Shown here: positions 1 through 11,345 of the stretch, piece after piece | Numbering within the stretch: position 1 is the first letter of the stretch | Layout: each line of letters starts with the position of its first letter | NCBI GenBank assembly: GCA_029237695.1 | Contig: CM055279.1 | Location: 20,339,919 to 20,403,918, forward strand | DNA length: 64,000 bases | Source of the DNA: Conchocele bisecta | Taxonomy: Eukaryota > Mollusca > Bivalvia > Lucinida > Thyasiridae | Reading direction: 5' to 3' | Notes under the pieces: model-generated | Seen by the model: the letters and a program-made list of their open reading frames with translations, nothing else | Databases searched by the model: none | Told to the model about the DNA's origin: nothing | Position numbers and translations under genes: made by a program

Positions 1-565
1 TTCATCTAATAATTTTTTTTGGGGAGGGTGAATTTTTTTTGTTATTGATGAAAAAGTACTTCCGTTTCAATATTTTTTAGATTTAATGTGTTTAATTGCC
101 AAAAGTACGTCGACAGCAAAACGTGGAATAGACAGTAGTTCTGAAGTGAACAATTATGTTTTATTCATATATACGCATTATTTTGGATAGACGACTTCAT
201 TCACACTGATATCAGGGGCGATAACCGTGTTTCCTTAAAATGTTAATGGACATTACTAGTTATTCTCTGTATTTATTTTTTGATGTGCAATGATCATACT
301 TTGTAATCTATCAAAAATATAATTTTTTCAGGTAACACATTTAATTAGTAGAAATAATTAAAAAATATCATGCCCTATTTGTATATGAAAATAGCCTGAT
401 ACCACCGCGAGTCACTATCGGTAAAATAAATATTACTAAGGCCAAAAAAAAAGTTTCCGCGCTAACACCTGTAGCCCATTTCATCAACATTGCAAAGTAT
501 ACTTTAGTAGCAAAGTATACTTTGAGGGAGAAATTTTCAATTTTATGATAAATTTATTAATTTTC
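1..565. other. AT-rich non-coding DNA with a fragment of dispersed repeat R-A
   Basis: No convincing coding frame. About 185-425 is one copy of a dispersed repeat (called R-A here) that includes a conserved 'tttgatgtgcaatgatcat' stretch. It recurs at about 2870-3095 and, inverted, at about 29190-29420. Its class is unknown. Confidence 0.5.
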
Positions 566-632
566 ATTATACTGAATTTATTACATTATCACAGCCAATT
601 TGGCTGTGATAATGTAATAAATTCAGTATAAT
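566..632. repeat. Perfect 33-bp-arm palindrome
   Basis: Arms 566-598 and 600-632 are exact reverse complements around one central T at 599. The arm mixes sequence and is not a simple AT run. It is probably a small foldback element, but no second copy is visible in the window and no clear TSD was read. Confidence 0.85.
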
Positions 633-1066
633 AATTCTGCATACTTTTAATCATGAAATATATGCAGTCGTTAGTTCTATATGAAATAATGCATTTCAGG
701 AAAAATAAATGATTACTCCCTCCAAAAAAAATAGGGTAGGTAGGTAGGTAGACAAAACTTTTTTTTTTCTTGATTTTTTTTTTCCATTCACGACACACTT
801 TTTGTACTGGATATGTTAACCCACTATGGGTTAGTGAAAATATACTGTTTTTATCCAAAAAATTACCGATATGACGAAAGAAAGTGTAGGGTCGGCGGGA
901 AAATGATTACATCTGTATAGCGGGAACTCGTAATTTTTAGAACTGGTGGAATAGTGACACAATTATACACTTACTTAATTCCTATAAAGAACATGTGCCT
1001 ACTGAGTGGGCATGTGCATGCCTTTAATAACCTGCATATCATTTTAATATACATGTGTAATACAGA
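633..1066. other. Non-coding stretch, no gene seen
   Basis: AT-rich sequence with short tracts, including a (ggta)n run near 735-752. A short 'gcctactgagtggg' segment near 992 recurs near 29502 and, inverted, near 63530. Nothing else is recognisable. Confidence 0.5.
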
Positions 1067-1443
1067 GCTCCAGATAAGCTGCGTATTTGCTTAAATACCC
1101 AATTCAAATTGCCAATAACCCAATTGAAATCAGAAGTAGCGATTATCAAAAAGCAATACAAAATTTGTGGTACATTTATCATGCTGCAGAAAACAATAAA
1201 CAGACCACAAATAAAGCATATTTTTCTTATTTTCCATGAAAACACATCTTGGTATTTGGAGACAATTCTAATGAAATGCCAAGACATGTTTTCTTTCCGA
1301 AGCAAACTATTCAATAATTGCTGTCTGTTGATGTGTAAGCAATAGTGTGATTTTATTTTCCCCAATTAAAATTTTGAAATATCCAATTGCTTCAGAAATG
1401 ATGGAGTGACAATACTCAATTACTAATTCCTTATCTGGAGCCC
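1067..1443 (+). mobile_element. MITE family M1 (ends GCTCCAGATAAG), complete copy
   Basis: The copy begins GCTCCAGATAAG and ends CTTATCTGGAGC, giving short terminal inverted repeats. The interior has a recurring block with a 'acaattctaatgaaat' motif. Related copies lie at 2061-2334, 32023-32396, 42277-42500, 56939-57065, 58504-58904 and 59065-59400. No transposase is encoded, and short open frames on both strands recur between copies because the repeat recurs. The superfamily is undetermined. Confidence 0.75.
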
Positions 1444-1542
1444 TGTGTGTAATAGATTTTTGCAATGGTATTTCAACACCGTGCCAGAATGCACACATGT
1501 GAGTTGAAGTTGCAATGCAACCAAACACAGAAACAACATCTG

Positions 1543-1694
1543 GGCCCGGTTGCTCAAAACATCAGTTAGCTTAACGGACTGTTAAATCCTTAACTGAATG
1601 GTTAAAATCTCTGTTTAACAGAGATTTTAACCATTCAGTTAAGGATTTAACAGTCCAGTCCGTTAAGCTAACTGAAGCTTTGAGCAACCGGGCC
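1543..1694. mobile_element. Foldback MITE family M2 (GGCCCGGTTG ends, CTG duplication)
   Basis: A 152-bp, nearly perfect hairpin from GGCCCGGTTGCTCAAA to its reverse complement, flanked on both sides by CTG (1540-1542 and 1695-1697), which reads as a 3-bp TSD. The central palindrome is the 'aaaatctctgtt/aacagagatttt' block. A second copy at 26965-27150 has the same ends and a CTA/CTG flank. Confidence 0.85.
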
Positions 1695-1715
1695 CTGAAC
1701 GTTGCTCCGTCCGTC

Positions 1716-1984
1716 CAGGCGCGGATACAGAAATAATTGCAGGGTAATTACAAGTCGGCGACCTCCGCGAATGTTAAATCGTAAAGTAGGGGGGTCTGGG
1801 GGTCCTCCCCCATGAAATTTTTAGATGCCAGATCGCCGCAGATGCGATTTCCTGACACCTAGGCCACGAAAAAAGTCATCCAACTATTCGAGTATTGTAG
1901 ATTTTCGTCTTTTTTATATTTTTTTGGCCGGGAGCAGAGGGAGGTCCGGACCCCCTGGACCCCCCCTCCCTGTATCTGCGCCTG
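1716..1984. mobile_element. hAT-like MITE with CAGGCGCGGAT-type ends
   Basis: The left end is CAGGCGCGGATACAG and the right end CTGTATCTGCGCCTG, a near-perfect inverted repeat. A G-rich and a C-rich tract lie inside. The related copy at 11070-11317 has an 8-bp duplication, which supports a hAT-type assignment. No clear TSD was read for this copy. Confidence 0.7.
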
Positions 1985-2060
1985 CCGTCTACATTACATC
2001 AGTTTTGTCAAAATTTATGTTTTTATTTTCAAAACAATTTGATTTTACCACATGTACAGG

Positions 2061-2334
2061 ACTCGAGATAAGGGATTAGTAATTGAGTATTGTTACTCCA
2101 TCATTTCTGAAGCAATTGGGTATTTCAAAAATGAAATACCAAGATGTGTTTTCATGGAAAAATAAGAAAAATATGCTATATTTGTGGTCTGTTTATTGTT
2201 TTCTGCAGCATTATAAAGGTACCACAATAAATTGTTGTTCTCAATGCTTTTTGATACTCACTACTTCGGATTTCAATTGGGTTTTTGGCAATTTTAATTG
2301 GGTATGTACGCAAATACGCAGCTTATCTGGAGCA
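2061..2334 (-). mobile_element. MITE M1, inverted and internally deleted copy
   Basis: Reads as the reverse complement of M1, from a degraded 'gagataagggattag' end to 'cagcttatctggagc'. It lacks part of the interior found in the 1067-1443 copy. Its short open frames are repeat artefacts. Confidence 0.65.
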
Positions 2335-2467
2335 CTGCATGTAAATGTCATATAAAGATAAACACTGTGGCAGTTATATTTAACTTTTTATCAAGAAAGT
2401 CCGAGAACTTTATGACTGCACCTTGTAAATTGACAGATTTAGTCAAAATGTTAACTCCACTGCTGTT

Positions 2468-2865
2468 TTTTAGCTCACCTGAGCCGTGAGTTATATATGG
2501 GTAAGGGCACGTCAGATTTGTACAATTGTAGGTTGTCACTTTATCCAAGATGGAAAAGTAGATGAAATTAGTAAAAAAATCTTCTCGCGAACCGCCAAAC
2601 AGATTTCAACAAAACTTGTTAGGAAGGATTGATAATCAACGCTGTTTCAGATTTGTTAAAATGGTGGCGCCGTGGTCAAAAATGGGTGGCGTCAAGTAGG
2701 GGTATATTTCACATTTCACCGAATGTCATATGTCAAATCGAAGGTATCGACAAGGCGATCACTCTGGAGTATTTTTTGTCGAAATCGGATGATTACATCA
2801 TCCAAGATGGCTGCTTAAAGTTCAAAATGTCGTCTTTTTATTACAAATTATGATGATTTTTACAT
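2468..2865 (+). mobile_element. Truncated HINE/Helentron-like repeat (TTAGCTCACCTGAGC start)
   Basis: Starts TTTTTAGCTCACCTGAGC and runs through the 'cttctcgcgaaccgcc', 'caaggcgatcactctgg' and 'catccaagatggc' blocks, which recur in tandem at 39225-41303 and 54995-56163. This copy carries about one unit and lacks the usual 3' end. Confidence 0.6.
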
Positions 2866-2869
2866 CAAA

Positions 2870-3095
2870 AGTGAAATGCCACTGTTGAGATCAGGGGCCA
2901 TAGCTGTGTTTCCTTAAAAGGTTAACATGAAGAACTATTTATTCTCTTATTTGATGTGCAATGAACATACTGTAAAATATGTTGATACAAATATTTTTTC
3001 AAGTGATACAAAAAAAAGGCATTTAATTGAAATAAATAATTTAAATATGTCCTGCCTCATTTGCATACCAAAATAGCCTGATACAACCGCCCATC
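2870..3095 (+). repeat. Dispersed repeat R-A, second copy
   Basis: Similar to about 185-425 ('atttgatgtgcaatgaacat', 'ccaaaatagcctgataca'). It directly follows the HINE-like fragment. No coding content. Confidence 0.5.
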
Positions 3096-3188
3096 TCTAT
3101 CAGTAATTTAAAAATTAATAAATTATTATATCTTCAATATATCTTCAAAGCCGGCCCGTAAACTGGTAGAGTAGTTACTGGTGGAAAC

Positions 3189-3382
3189 CACAGGTGGAAG
3201 ACTCGGACCTATGACACACAAAAAATGCCTATTAAAAAAATTCCCATTACCCCACCCACTTGGTCTCGTACAGTACTATACGCTATAGCGTATAGTACTG
3301 TACGAAACCAAGTGGGTGGGGTAATGGGAATTTTTTTAATAGGCATTTTTTTGGTGTCATAGGTCCGAGTCTTCCACCTGTG
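3189..3382. mobile_element. hAT-type foldback MITE, 194 bp, 8-bp TSD
   Basis: Starts CACAGGTGGAAGACTCGG and ends with its reverse complement. The whole element is a hairpin of two roughly 95-bp arms meeting near 3288. The flanks are identical octamers GTGGAAAC at 3181-3188 and 3383-3390. The 8-bp TSD is the hAT hallmark (some other superfamilies also make 8 bp). Its ends match the 1096-bp element at 27679-28774, so it looks like an internally deleted derivative. Confidence 0.88.
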
Positions 3383-3631
3383 GTGGAAACGCCCTGGTCC
3401 GAAACATTCATGATGCGAAACGAACTGTAATAATATTTTACTGATTTCACGTTTGAGTGTTACTGTAATTAATAGTGAAGATAATATATGGTGACACTGT
3501 TTAGTATTTACCCATGTATGCACAAAACAGAGAAATCAAATTTTTCCACTGTTTTACTAGCCCATTATCCTCGGAAATGTTCCTTTCACATTTATTGTTA
3601 CCGATTTCCGTCCGTCCGTCCGTTGACGGAC

Positions 3632-3715
3632 CAATAATTGGCGTTAGCATGTTAGCATGGTGGTCGTCACAAGGTATCCTCGATCACCATGCTAACATGC
3701 TAACGCCCATTATTG
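3632..3715. repeat. Inverted repeat, 31-bp arms
   Basis: Arms 3632-3662 and 3685-3715 (core 'gcgttagcatgttagcat') are reverse complements with one mismatch, separated by 22 bp. The nearby (ccgt)n run is simple sequence. It lies in otherwise featureless DNA between 3390 and 3946. Confidence 0.75.
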
Positions 3716-5572
3716 ATCCTGAGGTCATCATTTTAACAAATCTGGAAAAGTATTGACTATCGATCATTTCTGTCAAGATTTGTCAAAATCGGTCACATAA
3801 TCAAATCGAAGGTATCGAGGAGACCTTTCGGCGACTATCTTGGATGATGTAATCATTTGTTTTGACAAAAAATGCTCTAGAGTTTTTGAAGGAACTTGGT
3901 ATATATAATCGACAGTCTTTTCTTTATAATGGGATTAATAATTGTATCCCCCGGACTCCATCGGGGGATACTATGGATTTGACAGCGCGCCGCGTCCGCA
4001 TCCGCGTCCGCATCCGCGTCCGCCGCAGACACTTCTTGTCCGGAGCATAACTCGAACACCCTTTGGAATATTTTCATGAAACTTCACACATGCATAGACC
4101 ACGACCCGAAGGTGTGTCGCGCACAAGAATGACAACTCTTGCATAGCTAATTTTTTTAGTTATCTCCCTTTTTTGTTTCGCGCACTGATTGACCATAACT
4201 CGACCACCCTTTGGAATATTTTTATGAAACTTAACACATTCAATTAGACCACGAACTGAAGGTGTGTCGTGCACAAGAATGACAACTCTTGCATAGCTAA
4301 TTCTTGAGTTATCTCCCTTTTTTGTTTTCTCACACTGATTTCGTGTCCGGAGCATAACTCCACCACCCTTTGGAATATTTTCATGAAACTTCACACATGC
4401 ATAGACCACGACCCGGAGGTGTGTCGCGCACAAGAATGACAACTCTTGCGTAGCTAATTTTTTAGTTATCTCCCTTTTTTGTTTTGCGCACTCTACAAAC
4501 TGGACAATAATACATGAAGACCTGTTTTCTCGTCTGCTCTGTACACCTTTTCTGGTGTGCTCTGTACACCTTACCTGTTGAGAGAACAATAGAGACTGGG
4601 AGAACCATGTGCTAGCATGGGCTTGCATGTGCAAATGTCCAGTGCTTGACCACTGCTGACCACAGGTAATTTATACAGGTAAATTACTACATTGGGTACT
4701 GTGTTGAAAATATTGTGGCATTATGTGGACCTGTGCAGATATATGTAGATAAATATAGGACTATTAAAAAGAAATCTGGGCTCCAGTAGCAAGCATTATT
4801 ATTTTTAAACTTTTTTTCCCTTTTTCTTCATTTTTTTTCTTTTTTTTTTATTTTTTTTTTCATTTTTTTTTTCATTTTTTTTTCCTTTTTTTTTTTTCCT
4901 TTTTGTTTTTCAAATTATTTTTCAATTTTTGTCTAGTAGCATAAGGTCGTAAGTGCTGTATACAGACTATTCACCTGTGCATGTGCTAGCATGTGCAACT
5001 GACCATTGACCACTTACAGGTAATTTATACAGGTAAATGATTATATTACATTTCCGTAAACTGTGTTGAAAATATTGTGGCAATATGTGGACCTATATAT
5101 ATATGATATGTAGATAAATATAGGACTATTAAAAAACATTCTGGGCTCCAGTAGGGAGCATTATTCTTTTTTTAAGTTTAATTTTTTTTTTCCATTTTTT
5201 TTTTTACATTCTTTTTCCATTTTTTAACTGACCACTAACTTATTACAGGTAATGTATACAGGTACATTATTACATTTCCGTAACTATTAACATAAATTCT
5301 GGGCTCCAGTAGCGAGCATTATTATTTTATTTTTTTTTGCATATTACATTTCCGTAAACTGTGTTGAAAATATTGTGGCATTATGTGGATCTGTGCAGAT
5401 ATATGTAGATAAATATAGGACTATTAAAAAAAATTCTGGGCTCCAGTAGCAAGCATTATTATTTTTAATTTTTAAAAAAAAAGAAATCATTTTTTTTTCA
5501 AATTCTTTTTCAATTTTTGTCTAGTAGCATAAGGTCGTAAGTGCTATATACAGACTATTATCATATAATAAA

Positions 5573-5638
5573 ACAATTATTGACTAGTGAGCCATAGAAT
5601 ATAATCTGATATTCTATGGCTCACTAGTCAATAATTGT
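5573..5638. repeat. Perfect palindrome inside element A
   Basis: Arms of 30 bp (5573-5602 and 5609-5638) with a 6-base loop. The equivalent site in element B (about 49803-49869) has two mismatches in the right arm. Confidence 0.85.
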
Positions 5639-5810
5639 ATAAATATATTCGGGCCAGTGAAAATTGCTTTCGGGCCCAGGCTCGAGGTCAAGGCGGGACA
5701 AGGCGAGGCATCTGATTCCGCGAATTCTTGTTTACTTATCTCCCTTTGTTGTTTCGTGCTCTGATTTTGTATCCAGAGCATAACTCGAACACCCTTTGGA
5801 ATATTTTTTT

Positions 5811-7173
5811 GCCCCACCACGATAGTGGAGGGGGCATTTAGTGTTACCCTCGTCCGTCATCCGTCCGTCCGTCCGTCCGTACCGCACACACAAATGGTAC
5901 TTGTTGTAAGCGTACGGGGATCTTATTGGGGTAGGGTTAGGATAGTGTTGGTACTCTTGTTGGGTATTTTTATACAGTAAAAACCCAACCCAACAAGTAT
6001 TCATTCGTAGAATGTGCGTCCCGTCCTCCGTACCGTCCGTCCGTACTCAAAACTTTAACACTCATGGGTAAATGTCTCATAATTTCTTCATCCTTCGACC
6101 GATCTGCTTCATATTTCATATACACATTGCTCTGATGGTTCACTACCGCCCTATGCCAAATCCACGTTCGTCCTGCCCCCGCCAAGCCCAGGGTCAAGGT
6201 CACATACTTGGTGCTTCAAAAACTTTAACGCTCGGGTTAATATCTTATAATTTCTGTTTTCTTTCACGGATCAGCTCATATTTTCATATACACATTGCTC
6301 TAATGGTCCTCTACCGCCCTGTGCCAAATCCATATTCGTCCTGCCCCCGCCAAGCCCAGGGTCAAGGTTACATACTTGGTGCTTCAAAAACTTTAACGCT
6401 CGGGTAAATATCTTATAATTTCTGTTTTCTTTCACGGATCAGCTTCATATTTCATATACGCATTGCTCTAATGGTCCTCTAACCGCCCTGTGCCAAATCC
6501 ACGTTCGTTCTGCCCCCGCCAAGCCCAGGGTCAAGGTCACATACTTAGTGCTTCAAAAACTTTTATACGCTCGGGTAAATATCTTATACTTTCTGTTTTT
6601 CTTTCATGGATCATCTTCATATTTCATACGCATTGCTCTAATGGTCCCTCTACCAGCCCTGTGCCAAATCCACGTTCGTTCTGCCCCCGCCAATCCCAGG
6701 GTCAAGGTCACATACTTGGTGCTTCAAAAACAAAAATTTAACGCTCAGGTAAATATCTTATAATTTTTCTTTCCATTCACGGATCAACTTCATATTTCAT
6801 ATATGCTTGCTCTAATGGTCCTCTACCGCCCTGTGCCAAATCCACGTTCGTCCTGCCCCCGCCAATCCCAGGGTTAACATCACATACTTAGTGCTTCAAA
6901 AAACTTTAACGCTCAGGTAAATATCTTATAATTTCTGTTTCTTTCACGGATCAGCTTCATATTTCATATATGCATTGCTCCTAATGGTCCTCTATACCGC
7001 CCTGTGCCAATCCACGTGTGTCCTGCCCCCGCCAAGCCCAGGGTCAAGGTCACATACTTGGTGCTTCAAAAACTTTAACTCTCAGTGAAAAGAAAATTTT
7101 GACTTGGAATTTGGCCACATTTATTATCAAAGCGATATGTGGGACATCCGTGTTCTATGAACACATTTTCTAG
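5811..7173 (+). mobile_element. Nested Helitron-like element E, copy in A, with 165-bp tandem core
   Basis: It splits the outer repeat's 'ccctttggaatatttt' from 'attaaacttcacacatgc', which are contiguous in sibling blocks (for example 7318-7348). The 5' end folds (tgccccaccac-gata-gtggagggggca). The 3' end is GTGTTC-tat-GAACAC, attt(t), CTAG^T. Between about 6050 and 7080 lie roughly six head-to-tail units of about 167 bp with the shared phrase 'ctgtgccaaatccacgttcg'. Open frames across the array are repeat artefacts. Confidence 0.7.
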
Positions 7174-7617
7174 TTTATTAAACTTCACACATGCATAGAA
7201 GACGACCCAAAGGGTGTGTCGCACGTAAGAATGACAACTCTTGCGTCGTTAATTTCTTAGTTATCTCCCTTTGTTGTTTCGTGCACTGATTTCGTGTCTG
7301 GAGCATAACTCGAACACCCTTTGGAATATTTTCATGAAACTTCACACATGCATAGACCACAACCCTAAAGGTGTGTCACGCAAGAATGACAACTCTTGCA
7401 TCACTAATTTTTTAGTTATCTCCCTTTGTTTTTTCTGTCACTGATTTTGTCTCCGGAGCATAACTCGAACACCCTTTTTTCAAACTACTTGTGTAACTGG
7501 GGAGGGGGATACACATGCGCTTGTCGACAAGCGTCCATTTCTAGTTTCAGGTGAGCGATACAGGCTCATTGTTCCTTGTTCCCGGACCTACTGGTAAAAG
7601 CTGCTATTTGCAGGCCC

Positions 7618-7832
7618 TGGGGGCCGCCATTTCACTAAAGTTCTTACAACTAAAATGTTCGTAAGTGCAGATTTAGCATAGTCTGTAAATTTCAATTGAT
7701 GGATTTACATTTATTGAGCATAGGCTACATATGCTGCAAATGTAAATCCAATACTTCCAAAATTTACAGACTATCATAATTTTGCACTTACGAACATTTT
7801 AGTCGTGCAAAGTTTAGTGAAACGGGCCGCTG
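7618..7832. mobile_element. Foldback MITE family M3
   Basis: The left arm 'gccatttcactaaag...atgttcgtaagtgca' pairs with the right arm 'tgcacttacgaacatttt...agtttagtgaaacgg', about 50 bp each, with a second inner inverted pair ('gtaaatttc', 'tggatttacat'). Other copies: 59735-59840 (half) and 63722-63960 (complete). Confidence 0.75.
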
Positions 7833-7984
7833 GTTATTACTGTACTCAACGTTTATAATATTGAACAAATGTGTGCCTATAGTCACTCTGTTGTCATGTT
7901 TACTTTGTCACGGAGTCTGCCAGCAAGTCCTCATGGGGATTTGCTTTGTGTAGCAATATCATGAGATACGTGAGATGGTATGGT

Positions 7985-8150
7985 GGTCGCCAGATTGGAC
8001 AAGTGGGTTTCCTCCGGGTTCTCCGGTTTCCTCCCACATTAATGACAGCCCTTACGCCTTAATTCATCTGTGCCAACAAAAGCATTTGTATAAGTGCCCT
8101 CGCACTTGTTTGTAATCGTTGTAAAATAAATAAAGTTTATAATCTTCTTT
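7985..8150 (+). mobile_element. Probable SINE 3' body and tail
   Basis: Contains 'gggtttcctccgggttctcc' followed by 'ggtttcctcccac', a block I associate with dispersed invertebrate SINE-like repeats. It ends in 'taaaataaataaag' before a T-rich stretch. No A/B box is recognisable, so it may be 5'-truncated. Family assignment from memory only. Confidence 0.45.
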
Positions 8151-8214
8151 TTTTTAGCAATATCATTTCTTATTATATACATACTTTTGTTTCCCATTGA
8201 AACACAATGCAATG

Positions 8215-8248
8215 CAAGACGTCAATATTTGTCCATATTGACGTCTTG
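8215..8248. repeat. Small palindrome
   Basis: Arms 'caagacgtcaatat' and 'atattgacgtcttg' around a 6-base loop. It sits just outside the giant foldback. Confidence 0.75.
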
Positions 8249-8278
8249 TGAGTTCATATTGGTCAGTGCCGGTGTCAT

Positions 8279-10148
8279 AGGAAATCTTCCCCCCTGAAAA
8301 TCTTCCCCCCGGGGGGGTATATTTCCTAGGAAATCTTCCCCCCCGGGGGGGTATATTTCCTAGGAAATCTTCCCCCCCACCCTGGAAATATTCCCCCCCA
8401 CCAATTATTTTTTTTTATTTTATTTTTTATTTTTTATTATTAATGTTATTTTGTAGTCAAAAGCGTACTCAGTTGTGTCTTTATTGATCAAAATTCACTC
8501 CTAAACAAATATTGTGCTTTATATGTACCACACTATCAACCCCTATATGTACCACACTATCAAACCCCCACCCGACATTAATTTTATCTTCCATACACAA
8601 GTACATACAATATCATGAGGGGGGGGGGAGGATTTCCTAGGAAATATTCCCCCACACCAACAATAATTTCATCTTCCATACACAAGTACATACAATAATC
8701 ATGACGTGGGGGGGGGGAGGATTTCCTAGGAAATCTTCCCCCCCACCAACATTACTTTATCTTCCATACACATGTAACATACTATATCATGACGTGTGGG
8801 GTGGGGGAGGATTTCCTAGGAAATATTCCCCCCCCCACCCAACATTATTTTATCTTCCATACACAAGTACATACAATATCCTGACGGGGGGGGGGGGATT
8901 TCCTAGGAAATCTTCCCCCCCACCCAACATTATTTTATCTTCCATACACATGTACATACTATATCATGGCGTTGTGAGGAATTTCCTAGGAAATCTTCCC
9001 CCCCACCTGACATTATTTTATCTTCCATATACATGTACATACAATATCATGACGGAGGGGGGGGGGGGGAGGAGGTTTCCTAGGAAATCTTCCCCCCCAC
9101 CCAACATTATTTTATCTTCCATACACATGTACATACTATATCATGACGTTGGGGGGGGGGGGGGGGGGGGAGGATTTCCTAGGAAATCTTCCCCCCACCC
9201 GACAATATTTTATCTTCCATACACAAGTACATACAATACATGACGGGGGGGGGAGGATTTCCTAGGAAATCTTCCCCCCCACCCAACATTATTTTATCTT
9301 CCATACACAAGTACATACAATATCATGACGTGGGGGTGTGGAAATCTTCCCCCCCCACCCGACATTATTTTATCTTCCATACACAAGTACATACAATATC
9401 ATGAGGGGGGGGGGTGGGGGAGGAATTTCCTAGAAATATTCCCCCCCACCCAACAATATTTCATCTCCCATACACAAGTACATACAATATCATGACGTGG
9501 GGGGGCAGGATTTCCTAGGAAATATTCCCCCCACCCAACATTATTTTATCTTCCATACACAAGTAACATACAATATCCTGACGGGGGGGGGGGTGGGGGG
9601 GGGGGGAGGATTTCCTAGGAAATCTTCCCCCCACCCGACATTATTTTATCTTCCATATAATGTCGGGTGGGGGGGAAGATTCCTAGGAAATCCTCCCCCC
9701 CCCCTCATGATATTGTAAGTACTGGTGTATGAAGATCAAATAATGTCGGGTGGGGGAAGATTTCCTGAGGAAATCCTCCCCCCCCATGTCATAAAATTGT
9801 ATGTACTTGTGTATGGAAGATAAAATAATGGGTGGGGGGGAATGGGGGGGAATATTTCCTAGGAAATCCCCCCCCCCCCCCCATGATATTGTAAGTACTT
9901 GTGTATGGAAGATCAAATAATGTCGGGTGGGGGGGGGAAGAAATCCTAGGAAATCCTAGGAAATCCTCCCCCCCCCCCCCACACATCATGACATAGTATG
10001 TACATGTGTATGGAGGATAAAGTAATGTTGGGTGGGGGGTGGGAAGATTTCCTAGGAAATCCTCCCCCACCCGTCATGATATTGTATGTACTTGTGTATG
10101 GAAGATAAAGTAATGTTGGGATGGTGGGGGGAAGATTTCCTAGGAAAT

Positions 10149-10204
<56 letters not shown>

Positions 10205-10970
10205 ACCCCCCCCCCCCCCCCCCACCCCCCCCCCCCCCCCCCCCCTCATGATATTGTAAGTACTTGTATGGAAGATCAAATAATGTCGGGTGGGGGGGAA
10301 GATTTCCTAGGAAATACCCCCCCCCCCCCACCCCTCATGATATTGTAAGTACTGTGTATGAAGAATCAAATACTGTCGTGGGGGAAGATTTCCTAGAAAA
10401 TCCCCCCCCCCCCCTCATGATAATTGTAAGTACTGGTGTATGGAAGATCAAATAATGTCGGGTGGGGGGAGATTTGAAATTTCCCCCCCCCCCCCAGTCA
10501 AGATATTGTATGTGTGACTACACCAAATCCATAGTATATTTTTGTCAGGGAGATACAATTATGGAGACAATTATATTCCCACCTACATATATGTACATTT
10601 GAATATGGATACAATATGCCTTTTAGTATTACTGCCCCAATCTATTTTATACATTCACTTGATCATTTGTACATGTCCATTGACAACATCATACATGTAT
10701 TTTGAAAAACATCAGTTCTCTATATGTCAAACTACTCTATTTATTTTTTACCTTGTGTGAATAAAACCTGACCTTAATATATATTGATCGTATTTTTATA
10801 AATACATACATAAAATATTTCAGAATTGTTTAATATATGGATATAGCAAAATTTGTATGTAAATAGGTGGGGGGGAAGATTTTCAGGCGGGGGGGGGGAG
10901 AGTTTCCTAGGATGAACCCTGAAAATCTTCCCGGGGGGGGATGTATTTTCAGGGGGGGGGAAGATTTCCT
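8279..10970. mobile_element. Giant foldback built from G-run/C-run palindromic tandem units
   Basis: The outer ends are inverted copies of AGGAAATCTTCCCCCC followed by a 'ctgaaaat' block. About 13 units of 85-100 bp lie in one orientation from about 8560 to 9655, then about 8 units in the opposite orientation to about 10530, switching at about 9655-9662. Each unit has a G-run, the perfect palindrome GATTTCCTAGGAAATC, a C-run, then 'acattattttatcttccatacacaagtacat' or its complement (broken here as one phrase of two halves: acattattttatcttccat + acacaagtacat). About 10530-10860 is non-repetitive spacer. Gly/Pro-rich open frames here are not genes. No TSD or transposase was identified. Confidence 0.75.
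10150..10245 (+). repeat. Near-pure cytosine tract
   Basis: C55-A-C18-A-C21 within the foldback array. It follows the palindrome of one reverse-oriented unit, so it is an expanded C-run of that unit. Its length is doubtful in any assembly. Confidence 0.9.
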
Positions 10971-11069
10971 GTTACAACCGAACTACGCTTTACATCGCAA
11001 AATAGTTCCCTCTAAATCGTCTCTAATATTTATTTTGATTATATTTTGCGGCGCATATATATTGCGTGT

Positions 11070-11317
11070 CAGGCGCGGATCCAGGATTTTGGGTTGGGGG
11101 GGCGTAACTATTTTGGAATACTTGACTATATTATCGAACGCGCTAGAGGGGTCCGGGGACATTTCCTGCGTTCTGGCGCATTTTGGAGCAAAAAAAACCC
11201 CCAATAAACAATAAATTCACAACGCGAACGTAGAAACATGCCTTGAAACTTGTAAAAATCTTTACTCTGCGAATTTTAGGGGGGCGCGCGCCGGGTCCGC
11301 CCCCCCTGAATCCGCCC
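11070..11317. mobile_element. hAT-like MITE, 248 bp
   Basis: The left end is CAGGCGCGGATCCAGG; the right end reads GGGCGGATTCAGGGGGG on the other strand. The flanks TTGCGTGT (11062-11069) and TTGCGAGT (11318-11325) match at 7 of 8, consistent with an 8-bp TSD. Same family as 1716-1984. Confidence 0.7.
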
Positions 11318-11345
11318 TTGCGAGTGCTTTACGTATATAATAAAA

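Larger units (their letters stand above)
3947..7544 (+). mobile_element. Non-autonomous Helitron-like element A
   Basis: The 5' end is A^TCCCCCGG. The 3' end has a perfect palindrome CGCTTGTCGACAAGCG, then tccattt, then CTAG^T. A 5' TC, a 3' hairpin just before CTRR and insertion between A and T are the Helitron signature. It encodes no Rep/helicase. The content is three degenerate blocks starting 'tccggagcataactcgaacacc', T-rich tracts, repeats of 'gggctccagtagcaagcatta', a palindrome (5573-5638) and nested element E (5811-7173). Element B (43613-52038) is a second copy with the same order plus extra insertions. A GCGTCC-type hexamer run near 3986-4022 is part of the 5' region. Confidence 0.75.

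Noticed and set aside
4074..4634. 186-codon minus-strand frame in element A
   Set aside because: Its peptide repeats two or three times because it covers degenerate copies of the element's own repeat; no domain.
8701..10455. Gly/Pro/Ser-rich open frames on both strands
   Set aside because: They translate the G-run/C-run palindromic units and end wherever unit length changes.
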